Part shown: positions 32,901 through 41,522 of the stretch, one piece after another
Layout of the letters: every line of letters starts with the position of its first letter
How positions within the stretch are numbered: position 1 is the stretch's first letter
Notes under the pieces: generated by a model
The model's database searches: none
Told to the model about the DNA's origin: nothing
What the model saw: only the letters and a program-made list of their open reading frames with translations
Translations under genes and position numbers: made by a program
DNA from: Pseudomonas entomophila
Lineage (GTDB): Bacteria > Pseudomonadota > Gammaproteobacteria > Pseudomonadales > Pseudomonadaceae
DNA: 64,000 nt
NCBI RefSeq assembly: GCF_023277925.1
Contig: NZ_CP063832.1
Coordinates: forward strand, 2,017,001-2,081,000
Reading direction: 5' to 3'

Positions 32901-35900
32901 CGGACCAGCGCTGGATATCGGCCAGTGCGGTCTGCTCGTGGTCACGCGCCTCCAGGTTGTAGGCCTGCAGTTGCTGCAGCCACTGCTCCAGCGACTGCCG
33001 TGGGTCGGGGGTCTGCACGATCGGCAAGGTGTTGATGAACAGGCCGAGCATCTCGTCGGCGCCGGCCAGGCTGGCCGGTCGCCCTGCCACCACCGCGCCG
33101 AAGCACGGCGTGCGTTGGCCGGTGTAGCGCTGCAACAGCAACAGCCAGGCCGCCTGCACCAAGGTGTTGGCGGTGACCCGCAGGCGCTGGGCCTGGGCTT
33201 TGAGGCGCGCCGTGGCGGCCTCGTCCCACTTCAGGTACAGCGCGCCATGGCCCGACAACCCCGGCGCCGGTTGCGGCGCAAGGCTGCCGGCCAGCAGGGT
33301 CGGCCCCTCCAGGTCGGCCAGGCGGGCACGCCAGAAGGCTTCGTTGGCCTCGGCCGACTGTGCCTGCAGCCACTGGATGTAGTCGCGATACTGCCCCTGG
33401 CGGGCCGGCAGCGCATGCCCGGCATAGGCCTGGAACACTTCGCCCAGCAGGCGCGAGTTGCTCCAGCCGTCCATCAGGATGTGGTGGCTGGTCCAGATCA
33501 GTTGGTGGGCGTCCTCGGCGGTGCGCACCAGGGTGATCCGGGTCAGCGGGGGGTGCAGCAGGTCGAAGCCGGCAGCGCACTCGGCCGCGGCCACGGCCGC
33601 GAGCGCATCGGCGGTGATGTCGCGGTCGCGCCAGTCCAGTTCCCGCAGCGGCAAGCTCGCCTGGCGCTGCACGAACTGCAGCGGCTGGGCCAGGCTGGCA
33701 CTGGCATGGAAACCGGTGCGCAGGATCTCGTGGCGAGCGATGACCTGGTTCCAGGCCGCCTCGAAGCGCGCCACGTCCAGGCCCTGCACCGCGACGCTGA
33801 TCTGGTTGATGTACAGGTCGGCGTCGTTGCCGTCCTGGGTGTGGAACAGCATGCCCTGCTGCATCGGCGACAGCGGGTAGATGTCCTCCACCTGCTCCAG
33901 CGCCAGCGGCAGGCTGTCCAGCTGCGCCAGGTCCAGCCCTGCCAGCGGGAAGTCCGACGGCGTCGCCGAACGCGACTCCAGTGCGCAGCAGTGCGCCACC
34001 AAGGCTTCCAGCTCACGCCCGTAGTCGTCCGCCAGGCGCTGTACCGTGGCCTCGTCGAACATCTGCGTGCTGAACCGCCAGCCGAGGCTGAACTCGCCGC
34101 CATACACCCGGCCGTTCAGCGTCAGCCAGTTGCCCAGGTTCGCCTGCGGGCTCTGGTCCGGGCCCACCGACTCGCCCGCCGGCACGAACAGCGCACCGTC
34201 CTCGGCGGCGAAGCTGCCGTCGAACTGGCCCAAGTAGTTGAAGGTGATCCGTGGCACCGGCAGCGCCGCCAGGCGCGCCTGCACCGCCTCGTCGGCCAGG
34301 TAGCGCAGCGCGCCCCAGCCCAGGCCCTTGTCCGGGATCGCCCGCAGTTGCTCCTTGACCAGGCGCAGGTTCGCCCCCGGCGCCTCGCACTGGCTCAGGC
34401 GCACCGGGAACAGGCTGGTGAACCAGCCCACCGTGCGGGTCAGGTCGACCTCGTCGAACAGCGCCTCGCGGCCGTGGCCTTCCAGCAGGATCGCCGTGTC
34501 GGCCTGCCCGCTCCAGCGCCCGATCACCCGCGCCAGGGCGCACAGCAGCAGGTCGTTGACCTGGGTGCGGTACGCCGCCGGGGCCTCTTGCAGCAGCCGG
34601 CGCGTGGTCTCGCGCGACAGCCGGGTCACCACCGAGTGGCCGTGCTGGTTCGCCAGGCTGCCGGCTGGCCGTTCGCACGGCAGGTCGCCCGCGACGCCGT
34701 CGAGCTGCCCCTGCCAGTAGTCCAGTTGCCCGTGCAGCGCTTCGCCACGGGCGTAGTCCTGCAACTGCGCGGCCCAGTCGCGCACGCTGCTGGTGCGTGC
34801 CGGCAGTTGCACCGCCGCGCCCTGCTCGTAGGCCTGCTGCAAGTCCTCGAACAGGATCCGCCACGACACCCCGTCCACCGCCAGGTGATGGATCACCAGC
34901 AGCAGGCGTTGCTCGCCATTGTCCAGTTGCGCCAGCACTGCCCGCAGCAGCGGGCCGCGGGCCAGGTCCAGGCTGGCCTGGGCTTCGCGGCCCAGGGCTT
35001 CCAGGGCGGCGGCGTCGGCCACCGCGCGCTGCCACAGCACACTGTGCGCCGGCACCCCGTGGTAGTGCGCCTGCCACTGCCCGGCCTGCTCGACGAAACC
35101 CAGGCGCAAGGCGTCGTGGTGCTCCAGCACCGCGGCCAGGGCCTGGTCCAGGCGCGCGCCGTCCAGCGCCTGCTGCGGCTTGAGCAGCACCGACTGGTTC
35201 CAGTGATGGCGCTCGACCTGCACCTCGTCGAAGAACACCCGGTGGATCGGCAGCAACGGCGTCGCCCCCTCGACCCGGCCCTGCGCCACCCGCAGGCCGG
35301 CGCCGTCCAGGCTGGCCACCGCCGCCAGGCCCTGCACCGTCTGGTGCTGGAACAGCTGCTTGGGCGTGAAGTGGATGCCCGCCTGGCGGGCCCGGCTGAC
35401 CACCTGGATCGAGATGATCGAATCACCGCCCAGCTCGAAGAAGTTGTCCCGCACGCCGATCCGCTCGCGCTTGAGCACATCGCGCCAGATCGCCGCGATG
35501 CGTTGCTCCAGGTCGCCGGCCGGCGCCACGTAGTCGGCCTGCGCCGCTTCCAGGTCCGGCAGCGGCAGGGCCTTGCGGTCCAGCTTGCCATTGGGCGTCA
35601 GCGGCAGGCTCGGCAGTTGCAGCAGGTGCGCCGGCACCATGTACTCCGGCAGTTGCTCGCGCAGCGCCGCCTTGAGCAGGTCGCTGTCCAGCGCCGTGGC
35701 GGCCACCAGGTAGCCCACCAGTTGCTGGCCGCTGGCACCTTCCACCGCCAGCACCACCGCCTCGCGCACGCCCGGCTGGCGTTGCAGGCGCGCCTCGATC
35801 TCGCCCAGTTCGATGCGGAAACCGCGCACCTTGACCTGGTGGTCGATGCGGCCGATGTACTCCAGCTCGCCGTCCTCGCGGTAGCGGGTCAGGTCGCCGG

Positions 35901-38900
35901 TGCGGTACAGGCGCTCGCCGGGCGCGCCGTAAGGGTTGGGCACGAACTTCTCGGCGGTCAGCCCCGGGCGCAGCAGGTAGCCGCGGGTCAGGCCGGCGCC
36001 GGCCAGGTACAGCTCCGCCGCCACCCCCACCGGCACCGCTTGCAGCTGGTCGTCCAGCAGGTGGCCACGGCTGTTGCACAGCGGCCGGCCGATGGTGGCC
36101 TGGCCACCGGCCTGGCGCCGGCTGAAGGTCGAATAGGTGGTGTCTTCCGACGGCCCGTACAGGTCGTAGACATGCGCCAGGCTGCCCAGCCCGTACAGGC
36201 TGTCGACCAGCGTCTGCTTGAGCGGCTCGCCGGCCAGGTTGACGATGCGCACCCCGGCCGGGATGTCCCCGGCGCGCAGCAGCGCGGCAATCGCCGACGG
36301 CACCGTGTTGACCAGCCGCACTTCGTCGCGCGCCGGCAGGCTGCCCAGCTCCAGGGCGTTGCGCGCCAGGATCACGTGGCCGCCGTTGGCCAGGGTGACG
36401 AACAGCTCCCACACCGACAGGTCGAAGCACACCGAGGTCGAGGCCAGCACGCCGCGGATCGCCTCACGCTCGTACACCCCCGCCGACCAGTGCGCCAGCG
36501 CCGCCACGTTGCGGTGGGCGATGGCCACGCCCTTGGGCTGGCCGGTGGAACCGGAGGTGTAGATCACATAGGCCAGGTTGTCCGGCAGCACCCGCACCGC
36601 CGGGGCCGTGGCCGGGTAGCCGGCCAGGGCGCGGTCGTCCTCTGCCACCAGTACCGTGGCCAGCCCGTCCAGGGCCAGGCCCTCGAGCACCCCGGCCTGG
36701 GTCAGCAGCACCCGTGCCTGGCTGTCTGCGAGCATGTAGGCCAGCCGCTCCTGCGGGTAGTCCGGGTCCAGCGGCACGTAGGTACCACCGGCCTTGAGCA
36801 CCGCCAGCAGGGCCACCAGCAGTTCGGCGCTGCGCGGCATGGCCACGCCGACCCGCACTTCCGGGCCGACACCCAGGGTCACCAGGTGCTGGGCCAGGCG
36901 GTTGGCCCGGCCTTGCAGCCAGGCGTGGTCCAGCCGTCGTTCGCCGTCGATCAGGGCCAGGGCCGTCGGTTCGCGCTCGGCCTGGCGCTCGATCAGCTGG
37001 TGCACGCAGAGGCTGTCGTCGAAGGCTTCGGCCGGCGGGTTGAAGCTGGCCAGGCGGACCTGCTCGCGTTCATCCAGGCTCGCCAGCTCGGCCAACGGCA
37101 GGTCGACCTGCCCCGGCAAGCGCGCCAACAAGGCGGCGAGCTGTTCGCCCAGGCGCTGCAGGGTGGCGGTCGGGAAGCTGCGGCTGTCGAAGCTCAGGTG
37201 CAGCACCAGGCGCTCGCCATGGATCACCGCCAGGGTCAGCGGGAAGCTGGTCTGCTCGCGGTTGCGCACCTCGCTGAAGCGCAGGCCATCCGGCGCGCCC
37301 TGCTGCAAGGCTTCGGAAATCGGGAAGTTCTCGAACACCAGCAGCGTGTCGAACAGGTTGTCACCCAACCCGGCCCAGCGCTGCACATCGAACAACGCCG
37401 TGTGCTCGTGCTCGCGCAGGGCCAGGTTGCGTTGCTGCAGGTGCTCGAGCCACTGGCCCAGGGGTTGGCTGGCCTCGACATCGACGACCACCGGCAAGGT
37501 GTTGATGAACAGCCCCAGTTGCTGCTCGATCCCCACCAGTTGCGCCGGCCGCCCCGCCACGGTGGCCCCGAAGGCCACTTGCTGCTGGCCGGTATGGCGC
37601 GCCAGCAGCAAGGCCCAGGCGCCTTGCACCAGGGTGTTCATGGTCAGTTTGTGCTGACGGGCGAACTCGCCCAGCGCGCGGGTCTGCTGCGCGTCCAGGC
37701 CGGCATACAGCTCGACCTGGCCGCCCGGCGCATCGGCCTGCGACAGGCCACCGAAGATGCCCGCCAGGCGCGTCGGCACCTGCAAGGGCGCCACCTGCTC
37801 GCGCCAGAAGCGCTCGGTGGCCTGCGCGTCCTGCGCGCCCAGCCAGCCGATATAGTCGCGGTAGCGCCCGGCCTGCGCCGGCACGGCCTGGCCACGGTAG
37901 CGCTGCAGCACCTCGCCCATCAGGCGCGAGTTGCTCCAGCCGTCCATCAGGATGTGGTGGCTGGTGTAGATCAGGTGATGACGGTCCTCGCCCAGGCGCA
38001 CCAGCACCAGGCGCAGCAACGGCGGCTGGACCAGGTCGAAGCCCTGCTCCCGCTGCGCCTGGGCCAGCGCGTCGAGGTCGCTGGCGGTGTGCTCGCGGTC
38101 GCGCCAGTCGTGCACCTGCAAGGTCAGCGCCAGCGACTTGCGGATCACTTGCAGCGGCCGCTCCAGGCCCTGCCAGAGGAAACTGCTGCGCAGGATGTCA
38201 TGGGCATCCACACAGCCCTGCCAGGCGGCCTCGAAGCGCGCCACATCCAGGCCTTCGACGTCCAGGCGCATCTGGTTGATGTAGTCGCCGGCGTGATCGT
38301 AAAGGGTGTGGAACAGCATGCCTTGTTGCATCGGCGACAGCGGGTAGATGTCCTCCACCTGCTCCAGCGCCAGTGGCAGGCTGTCCAGTTGCGCCAGGTC
38401 CAGCCCTGCCAGCGGGAAGTCCGACGGCGTCGCCGAACGCGACTCCAGTGCGCAGCAGTGCGCCACCAAGGCTTCCAGCTCACGCCCGTAGTCGTCCGCC
38501 AGGCGCTGTACCGTGGCCGCGTCGAACATCTGCGTGCTGAACCGCCAGCCGAGGCTGAACTCGCCGCCATACACCCGGCCGTTCAGCGTCAACCAGTTGC
38601 CCAGGTTCGCCTGCGGGCTCTGGTCCGGGCCCACCGACTCGCCAGCAGGCACGAACAGCGCACCGTCCTCGGCGGCGAAGCTGCCGTCGAACTGGCCCAA
38701 GTAGTTGAAGGTGATCCGTGGCACCGGCAGCGCCGCCAGGCGCGCCTGCACCGCCTCGTCGGCCAGGTAGCGCAGCGCGCCCCAGCCCAGGCCCTTGTCC
38801 GGGATCGCCCGCAGTTGCTCCTTGACCAGGCGCAGGTTCGCCCCCGGCGCCTCGCACTGGCTCAGGCGCACCGGGAACAGGCTGGTGAACCAGCCCACCG

Positions 38901-39723
38901 TGCGGGTCAGGTCGACCTCGTCGAACAGCGCCTCGCGGCCGTGGCCTTCCAGCAGGATCGCCGTGTCGGCCTGCCCGCTCCAGCGCCCGATCACCCGCGC
39001 CAGGGCGCACAGCAGCAGGTCGTTGACCTGGGTGCGGTACGCCGCCGGGGCCTCTTGCAGCAGCCGGCGCGTGGTCTCGCGCGACAGCCGGGTCACCACC
39101 GAGTGGCCGTGCTGGTTCGCCAGGCTGCCGGCTGGCCGTTCGCACGGCAGGTCGCCCGCGACGCCGTCGAGCTGCCCCTGCCAGTAGTCCAGTTGCCCGT
39201 GCAGCGCTTCGCCACGGGCGTAGTCCTGCAACTGCGCAGCCCAGTCGCGCACGCTGCTGGTGCGTGCCGGCAGTTGCACCGCCGCGCCCTGCTCGTAGGC
39301 CTGCTGCAGGTCCTCGAACAGGATCCGCCACGACACCCCATCCACCGCCAGGTGATGGATCACCAGCAGCAGGCGTTGCTCGCCATTGTCCAGTTGCGCC
39401 AGCACTGCCCGCAGCAGCGGGCCGCGGGCCAGGTCCAGGCTGGCCTGGGCTTCGCGGCCCAGGGCTTCCAGGGCGGCGGCGTCGGCCACCGCGCGCTGCC
39501 ACAGCACACTGTGCGCCGGCACCCCGTGGTAGTGCGCCTGCCACTGCCCGGCCTGCTCGACGAAACCCAGGCGCAAGGCGTCGTGGTGCTCCAGCACCGC
39601 GGCCAGGGCCTGGTCCAGGCGCGCGCCGTCCAGCGCCTGCTGCGGCTTGAGCAGCACCGACTGGTTCCAGTGATGGCGCTCGACCTGCACCTCGTCGAAG
39701 AACACCCGGTGGATCGGCAGCAA
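29998..39723 (-). CDS. pyoverdine NRPS, 3' part: E-C-A-T-E-C-A-T-TE (after frameshift)
   Basis: The second part of a single giant synthetase gene (29998-46172) interrupted near 39732. As read here it has 3241 residues. Domain order with approximate positions: E (HHLAVDGVSW near 124), C (HHILMDGWSN near 590), A (identical to the preceding module's), T (ELGGDSIISIQ near 1428), E (near 1613), C (near 2082), A (FDGAQERW family), T (ELGGDSLRILK near 2920), and thioesterase with GWSLGG near 3060. The thioesterase marks this as the chain-releasing synthetase, in the place of PAO1 PvdD. My hand-read A-domain codes (aligned to GrsA) are DLWNNALTYK (alanine-like) for the first and DGECCGGVTK for the last. 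The last is uncertain; a hydroxyornithine or lysine-type residue is expected from context. ATG 39723 is only an internal Met, not a natural start. Confidence 0.9.
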   Translation of the reverse strand: MLPIHRVFFDEVQVERHHWNQSVLLKPQQALDGARLDQALAAVLEHHDALRLGFVEQAGQWQAHYHGVPAHSVLWQRAVADAAALEALGREAQASLDLARGPLLRAVLAQLDNGEQRLLLVIHHLAVDGVSWRILFEDLQQAYEQGAAVQLPARTSSVRDWAAQLQDYARGEALHGQLDYWQGQLDGVAGDLPCERPAGSLANQHGHSVVTRLSRETTRRLLQEAPAAYRTQVNDLLLCALARVIGRWSGQADTAILLEGHGREALFDEVDLTRTVGWFTSLFPVRLSQCEAPGANLRLVKEQLRAIPDKGLGWGALRYLADEAVQARLAALPVPRITFNYLGQFDGSFAAEDGALFVPAGESVGPDQSPQANLGNWLTLNGRVYGGEFSLGWRFSTQMFDAATVQRLADDYGRELEALVAHCCALESRSATPSDFPLAGLDLAQLDSLPLALEQVEDIYPLSPMQQGMLFHTLYDHAGDYINQMRLDVEGLDVARFEAAWQGCVDAHDILRSSFLWQGLERPLQVIRKSLALTLQVHDWRDREHTASDLDALAQAQREQGFDLVQPPLLRLVLVRLGEDRHHLIYTSHHILMDGWSNSRLMGEVLQRYRGQAVPAQAGRYRDYIGWLGAQDAQATERFWREQVAPLQVPTRLAGIFGGLSQADAPGGQVELYAGLDAQQTRALGEFARQHKLTMNTLVQGAWALLLARHTGQQQVAFGATVAGRPAQLVGIEQQLGLFINTLPVVVDVEASQPLGQWLEHLQQRNLALREHEHTALFDVQRWAGLGDNLFDTLLVFENFPISEALQQGAPDGLRFSEVRNREQTSFPLTLAVIHGERLVLHLSFDSRSFPTATLQRLGEQLAALLARLPGQVDLPLAELASLDEREQVRLASFNPPAEAFDDSLCVHQLIERQAEREPTALALIDGERRLDHAWLQGRANRLAQHLVTLGVGPEVRVGVAMPRSAELLVALLAVLKAGGTYVPLDPDYPQERLAYMLADSQARVLLTQAGVLEGLALDGLATVLVAEDDRALAGYPATAPAVRVLPDNLAYVIYTSGSTGQPKGVAIAHRNVAALAHWSAGVYEREAIRGVLASTSVCFDLSVWELFVTLANGGHVILARNALELGSLPARDEVRLVNTVPSAIAALLRAGDIPAGVRIVNLAGEPLKQTLVDSLYGLGSLAHVYDLYGPSEDTTYSTFSRRQAGGQATIGRPLCNSRGHLLDDQLQAVPVGVAAELYLAGAGLTRGYLLRPGLTAEKFVPNPYGAPGERLYRTGDLTRYREDGELEYIGRIDHQVKVRGFRIELGEIEARLQRQPGVREAVVLAVEGASGQQLVGYLVAATALDSDLLKAALREQLPEYMVPAHLLQLPSLPLTPNGKLDRKALPLPDLEAAQADYVAPAGDLEQRIAAIWRDVLKRERIGVRDNFFELGGDSIISIQVVSRARQAGIHFTPKQLFQHQTVQGLAAVASLDGAGLRVAQGRVEGATPLLPIHRVFFDEVQVERHHWNQSVLLKPQQALDGARLDQALAAVLEHHDALRLGFVEQAGQWQAHYHGVPAHSVLWQRAVADAAALEALGREAQASLDLARGPLLRAVLAQLDNGEQRLLLVIHHLAVDGVSWRILFEDLQQAYEQGAAVQLPARTSSVRDWAAQLQDYARGEALHGQLDYWQGQLDGVAGDLPCERPAGSLANQHGHSVVTRLSRETTRRLLQEAPAAYRTQVNDLLLCALARVIGRWSGQADTAILLEGHGREALFDEVDLTRTVGWFTSLFPVRLSQCEAPGANLRLVKEQLRAIPDKGLGWGALRYLADEAVQARLAALPVPRITFNYLGQFDGSFAAEDGALFVPAGESVGPDQSPQANLGNWLTLNGRVYGGEFSLGWRFSTQMFDEATVQRLADDYGRELEALVAHCCALESRSATPSDFPLAGLDLAQLDSLPLALEQVEDIYPLSPMQQGMLFHTQDGNDADLYINQISVAVQGLDVARFEAAWNQVIARHEILRTGFHASASLAQPLQFVQRQASLPLRELDWRDRDITADALAAVAAAECAAGFDLLHPPLTRITLVRTAEDAHQLIWTSHHILMDGWSNSRLLGEVFQAYAGHALPARQGQYRDYIQWLQAQSAEANEAFWRARLADLEGPTLLAGSLAPQPAPGLSGHGALYLKWDEAATARLKAQAQRLRVTANTLVQAAWLLLLQRYTGQRTPCFGAVVAGRPASLAGADEMLGLFINTLPIVQTPDPRQSLEQWLQQLQAYNLEARDHEQTALADIQRWSGQGGQALFDSIVVFENYPVDERLKQSGDDRLRFGEVQGRDVTNYAMDLAVSLNATLSIEFLYLRERFTEAACAQLMRSFDVLLQAMLEDPRVTIGSLGVLDAAEQQALQAGNALADSEAAPLLVHAIARQAAARGQAQAVVCAGQSLSYAELEQRASALAARLLAAGVGPETRVGVALERSVQMIVAFYAVMKAGAAYVPLDIDYPRERLDWIIEDSAMAALITQASVAARLDGTAVGLCIDIDAPSAPPAQVPPSPALAGNLAYLIYTSGSTGKPKGVAVSQGGIAMHCQAIAERYEMGPHTRELLFMSFAFDGAQERWLSTLLRGGCLVLRDNQLWTAEQTWQVLHEQAISIACFPPAYLQQLAEYAEGRVPPAVDIYCFGGDAVAQANFDKVRRNLRPRYLTNGYGPTETVVTPLLWKVDAQGRCEAAYAPIGTRVGQRTLYVLDAHLNPLPVGVAGELYIGGAGVARGYHARPGLTAERFVADPFSEGGRLYRTGDLVRQRADGVFDYLGRLDHQVKVRGFRIELGEIEARLREQPGVRDAVVVARRDERGDQLLGYVVSEVAGERELREALAAQLPDYMVPSRIVRLDALPLNPNGKVDRKALPEPGASERRHVAPRTPVEQALAAIWQEVLEVEQVGVTDNFFELGGDSLRILKVLGKLRGRPELGLELKLRDLMTRPTIAQLSGHDERAEALLDPLLALNGPCPERPALFCLHAGFGTVFDYEPLARQLEGRRRVYGLQCRMLLDRDWQDDSLQGMAIDYAQYIRQKQPQGPYLLLGWSLGGTLAVLVAEELRRQGQVVDFLGLVDSFIPGQGISQVSDAEELRGFLAVTLQRDVAQLPLLECPQPLQVAALAERIGELQASVPGGIGFDAQDLAQGFVVAMRLKALSEGLAGLPRIDVAAHCWWAGEANGQATVTRFEAGFAEVVQRHWLNTTHFEIPRHPALLRAVHEHLGSLETLAG
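33838..37056. repeat. 3.2-kb NRPS A-T-E cassette, copy 1
   Basis: This segment encodes an A domain, a T domain, an E domain and the first residues of the next C domain. It is almost identical in DNA to 38305-41522, with only scattered single-base differences seen by eye. Similarity drops abruptly at both ends. Confidence 0.9.
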
Positions 39724-41522
39724 CGGCGTCGCCCCTCGACCCGGCCCTGCGCCACCCGCAGGCCGGCGCCGTCCAGGCTGGCCACCGCCGCCAGGCCCTG
39801 CACCGTCTGGTGCTGGAACAGCTGCTTGGGCGTGAAGTGGATGCCCGCCTGGCGGGCCCGGCTGACCACCTGGATCGAGATGATCGAATCACCGCCCAGC
39901 TCGAAGAAGTTGTCCCGCACGCCGATCCGCTCGCGCTTGAGCACATCGCGCCAGATCGCCGCGATGCGTTGCTCCAGGTCGCCGGCCGGCGCCACGTAGT
40001 CGGCCTGCGCCGCTTCCAGGTCCGGCAGCGGCAGGGCCTTGCGGTCCAGCTTGCCATTGGGCGTCAGCGGCAGGCTCGGCAGTTGCAGCAGGTGCGCCGG
40101 CACCATGTACTCCGGCAGTTGCTCGCGCAGCGCCGCCTTGAGCAGGTCGCTGTCCAGCGCCGTGGCGGCCACCAGGTAGCCCACCAGTTGCTGGCCGCTG
40201 GCACCTTCCACCGCCAGCACCACCGCCTCGCGCACGCCCGGCTGGCGTTGCAGGCGCGCCTCGATCTCGCCCAGTTCGATGCGGAAACCGCGCACCTTGA
40301 CCTGGTGGTCGATGCGGCCGATGTACTCCAGCTCGCCGTCCTCGCGGTAGCGGGTCAGGTCGCCGGTGCGGTACAGGCGCTCGCCGGGCGCGCCGTAAGG
40401 GTTGGGCACGAACTTCTCGGCGGTCAGCCCCGGGCGCAGCAGGTAGCCGCGGGTCAGGCCGGCGCCGGCCAGGTACAGCTCCGCCGCCACCCCCACCGGC
40501 ACCGCTTGCAGCTGGTCGTCCAGCAGGTGGCCACGGCTGTTGCACAGCGGCCGGCCGATGGTGGCCTGGCCACCGGCCTGGCGCCGGCTGAAGGTCGAAT
40601 AGGTGGTGTCTTCCGACGGCCCGTACAGGTCGTAGACATGCGCCAGGCTGCCCAGCCCGTACAGGCTGTCGACCAGCGTCTGCTTGAGCGGCTCGCCGGC
40701 CAGGTTGACGATGCGCACCCCGGCCGGGATGTCCCCGGCGCGCAGCAGCGCGGCAATCGCCGACGGCACCGTGTTGACCAGCCGCACTTCGTCGCGCGCC
40801 GGCAGGCTGCCCAGCTCCAGGGCGTTGCGCGCCAGGATCACGTGGCCGCCGTTGGCCAGGGTGACGAACAGCTCCCACACCGACAGGTCGAAGCACACCG
40901 AGGTCGAGGCCAGCACGCCGCGGATCGCCTCACGCTCGTACACCCCCGCCGACCAGTGCGCCAGCGCCGCCACGTTGCGGTGGGCGATGGCCACGCCCTT
41001 GGGCTGGCCGGTGGAACCGGAGGTGTAGATCACATAGGCCAGGTTGTCCGGCAGCACCCGCACCGCCGGGGCCGTGGCCGGGTAGCCGGCCAGGGCGCGG
41101 TCGTCCTCCGCCACCAGCACCGTGGCCAGCCCGTCCAGGGCCAGGCCCTCGAGCACCCCGGCCTGGGTCAGCAGCACCCGTGCCTGGCTGTCCGCGAGCA
41201 TGTAGGCCAGCCGCTCCTGCGGGTAGTCCGGGTCCAGCGGCACGTAGGTGCCACCGGCCTTGAGCACCGCCAGCAGGGCCACCAGCAGTTCGGCGCTGCG
41301 CGGCATGGCCACGCCGACCCGCACTTCCGGGCCCACGCCCAGGGTCACCAGGTGCTGGGCCAGGCGGTTGGCCCGGCCTTGCAGCCAGGCGTGGTCCAGC
41401 CGTCGTTCGCCGTCGATCAGGGCCAGGGCCGTCGGCTCGCGCTCGGCCTGGCGCTCGATCAGCTGGTGCACGCAGAGGCTGTCGTCGAAGGCTTCGGCCG
41501 GTGGGTTGAAGCTGGCCAGGCG
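38305..41522. repeat. 3.2-kb NRPS A-T-E cassette, copy 2 (carries the frameshift)
   Basis: The direct-repeat partner of 33838-37056. It contains the 1-base deletion near 39732. Differences elsewhere include a Glu/Ala change (FDEATVQ versus FDAATVQ) and a few silent changes. Confidence 0.9.

Noticed and set aside
29956..39999. A 3347-residue open frame on the plus strand, and similar long plus-strand frames such as 39810-43805, 46403-49759 and 52154-54409
   Set aside because: They are antisense shadows of the NRPS genes. The sequences are His/Gln/Arg/Val-rich with no domains, as expected from the complement of GC-rich codons in a high-GC genome.
33838..41522. Direct repeats considered as an insertion sequence or transposon
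   Set aside because: They encode NRPS domains in frame and carry no transposase or terminal inverted repeats.
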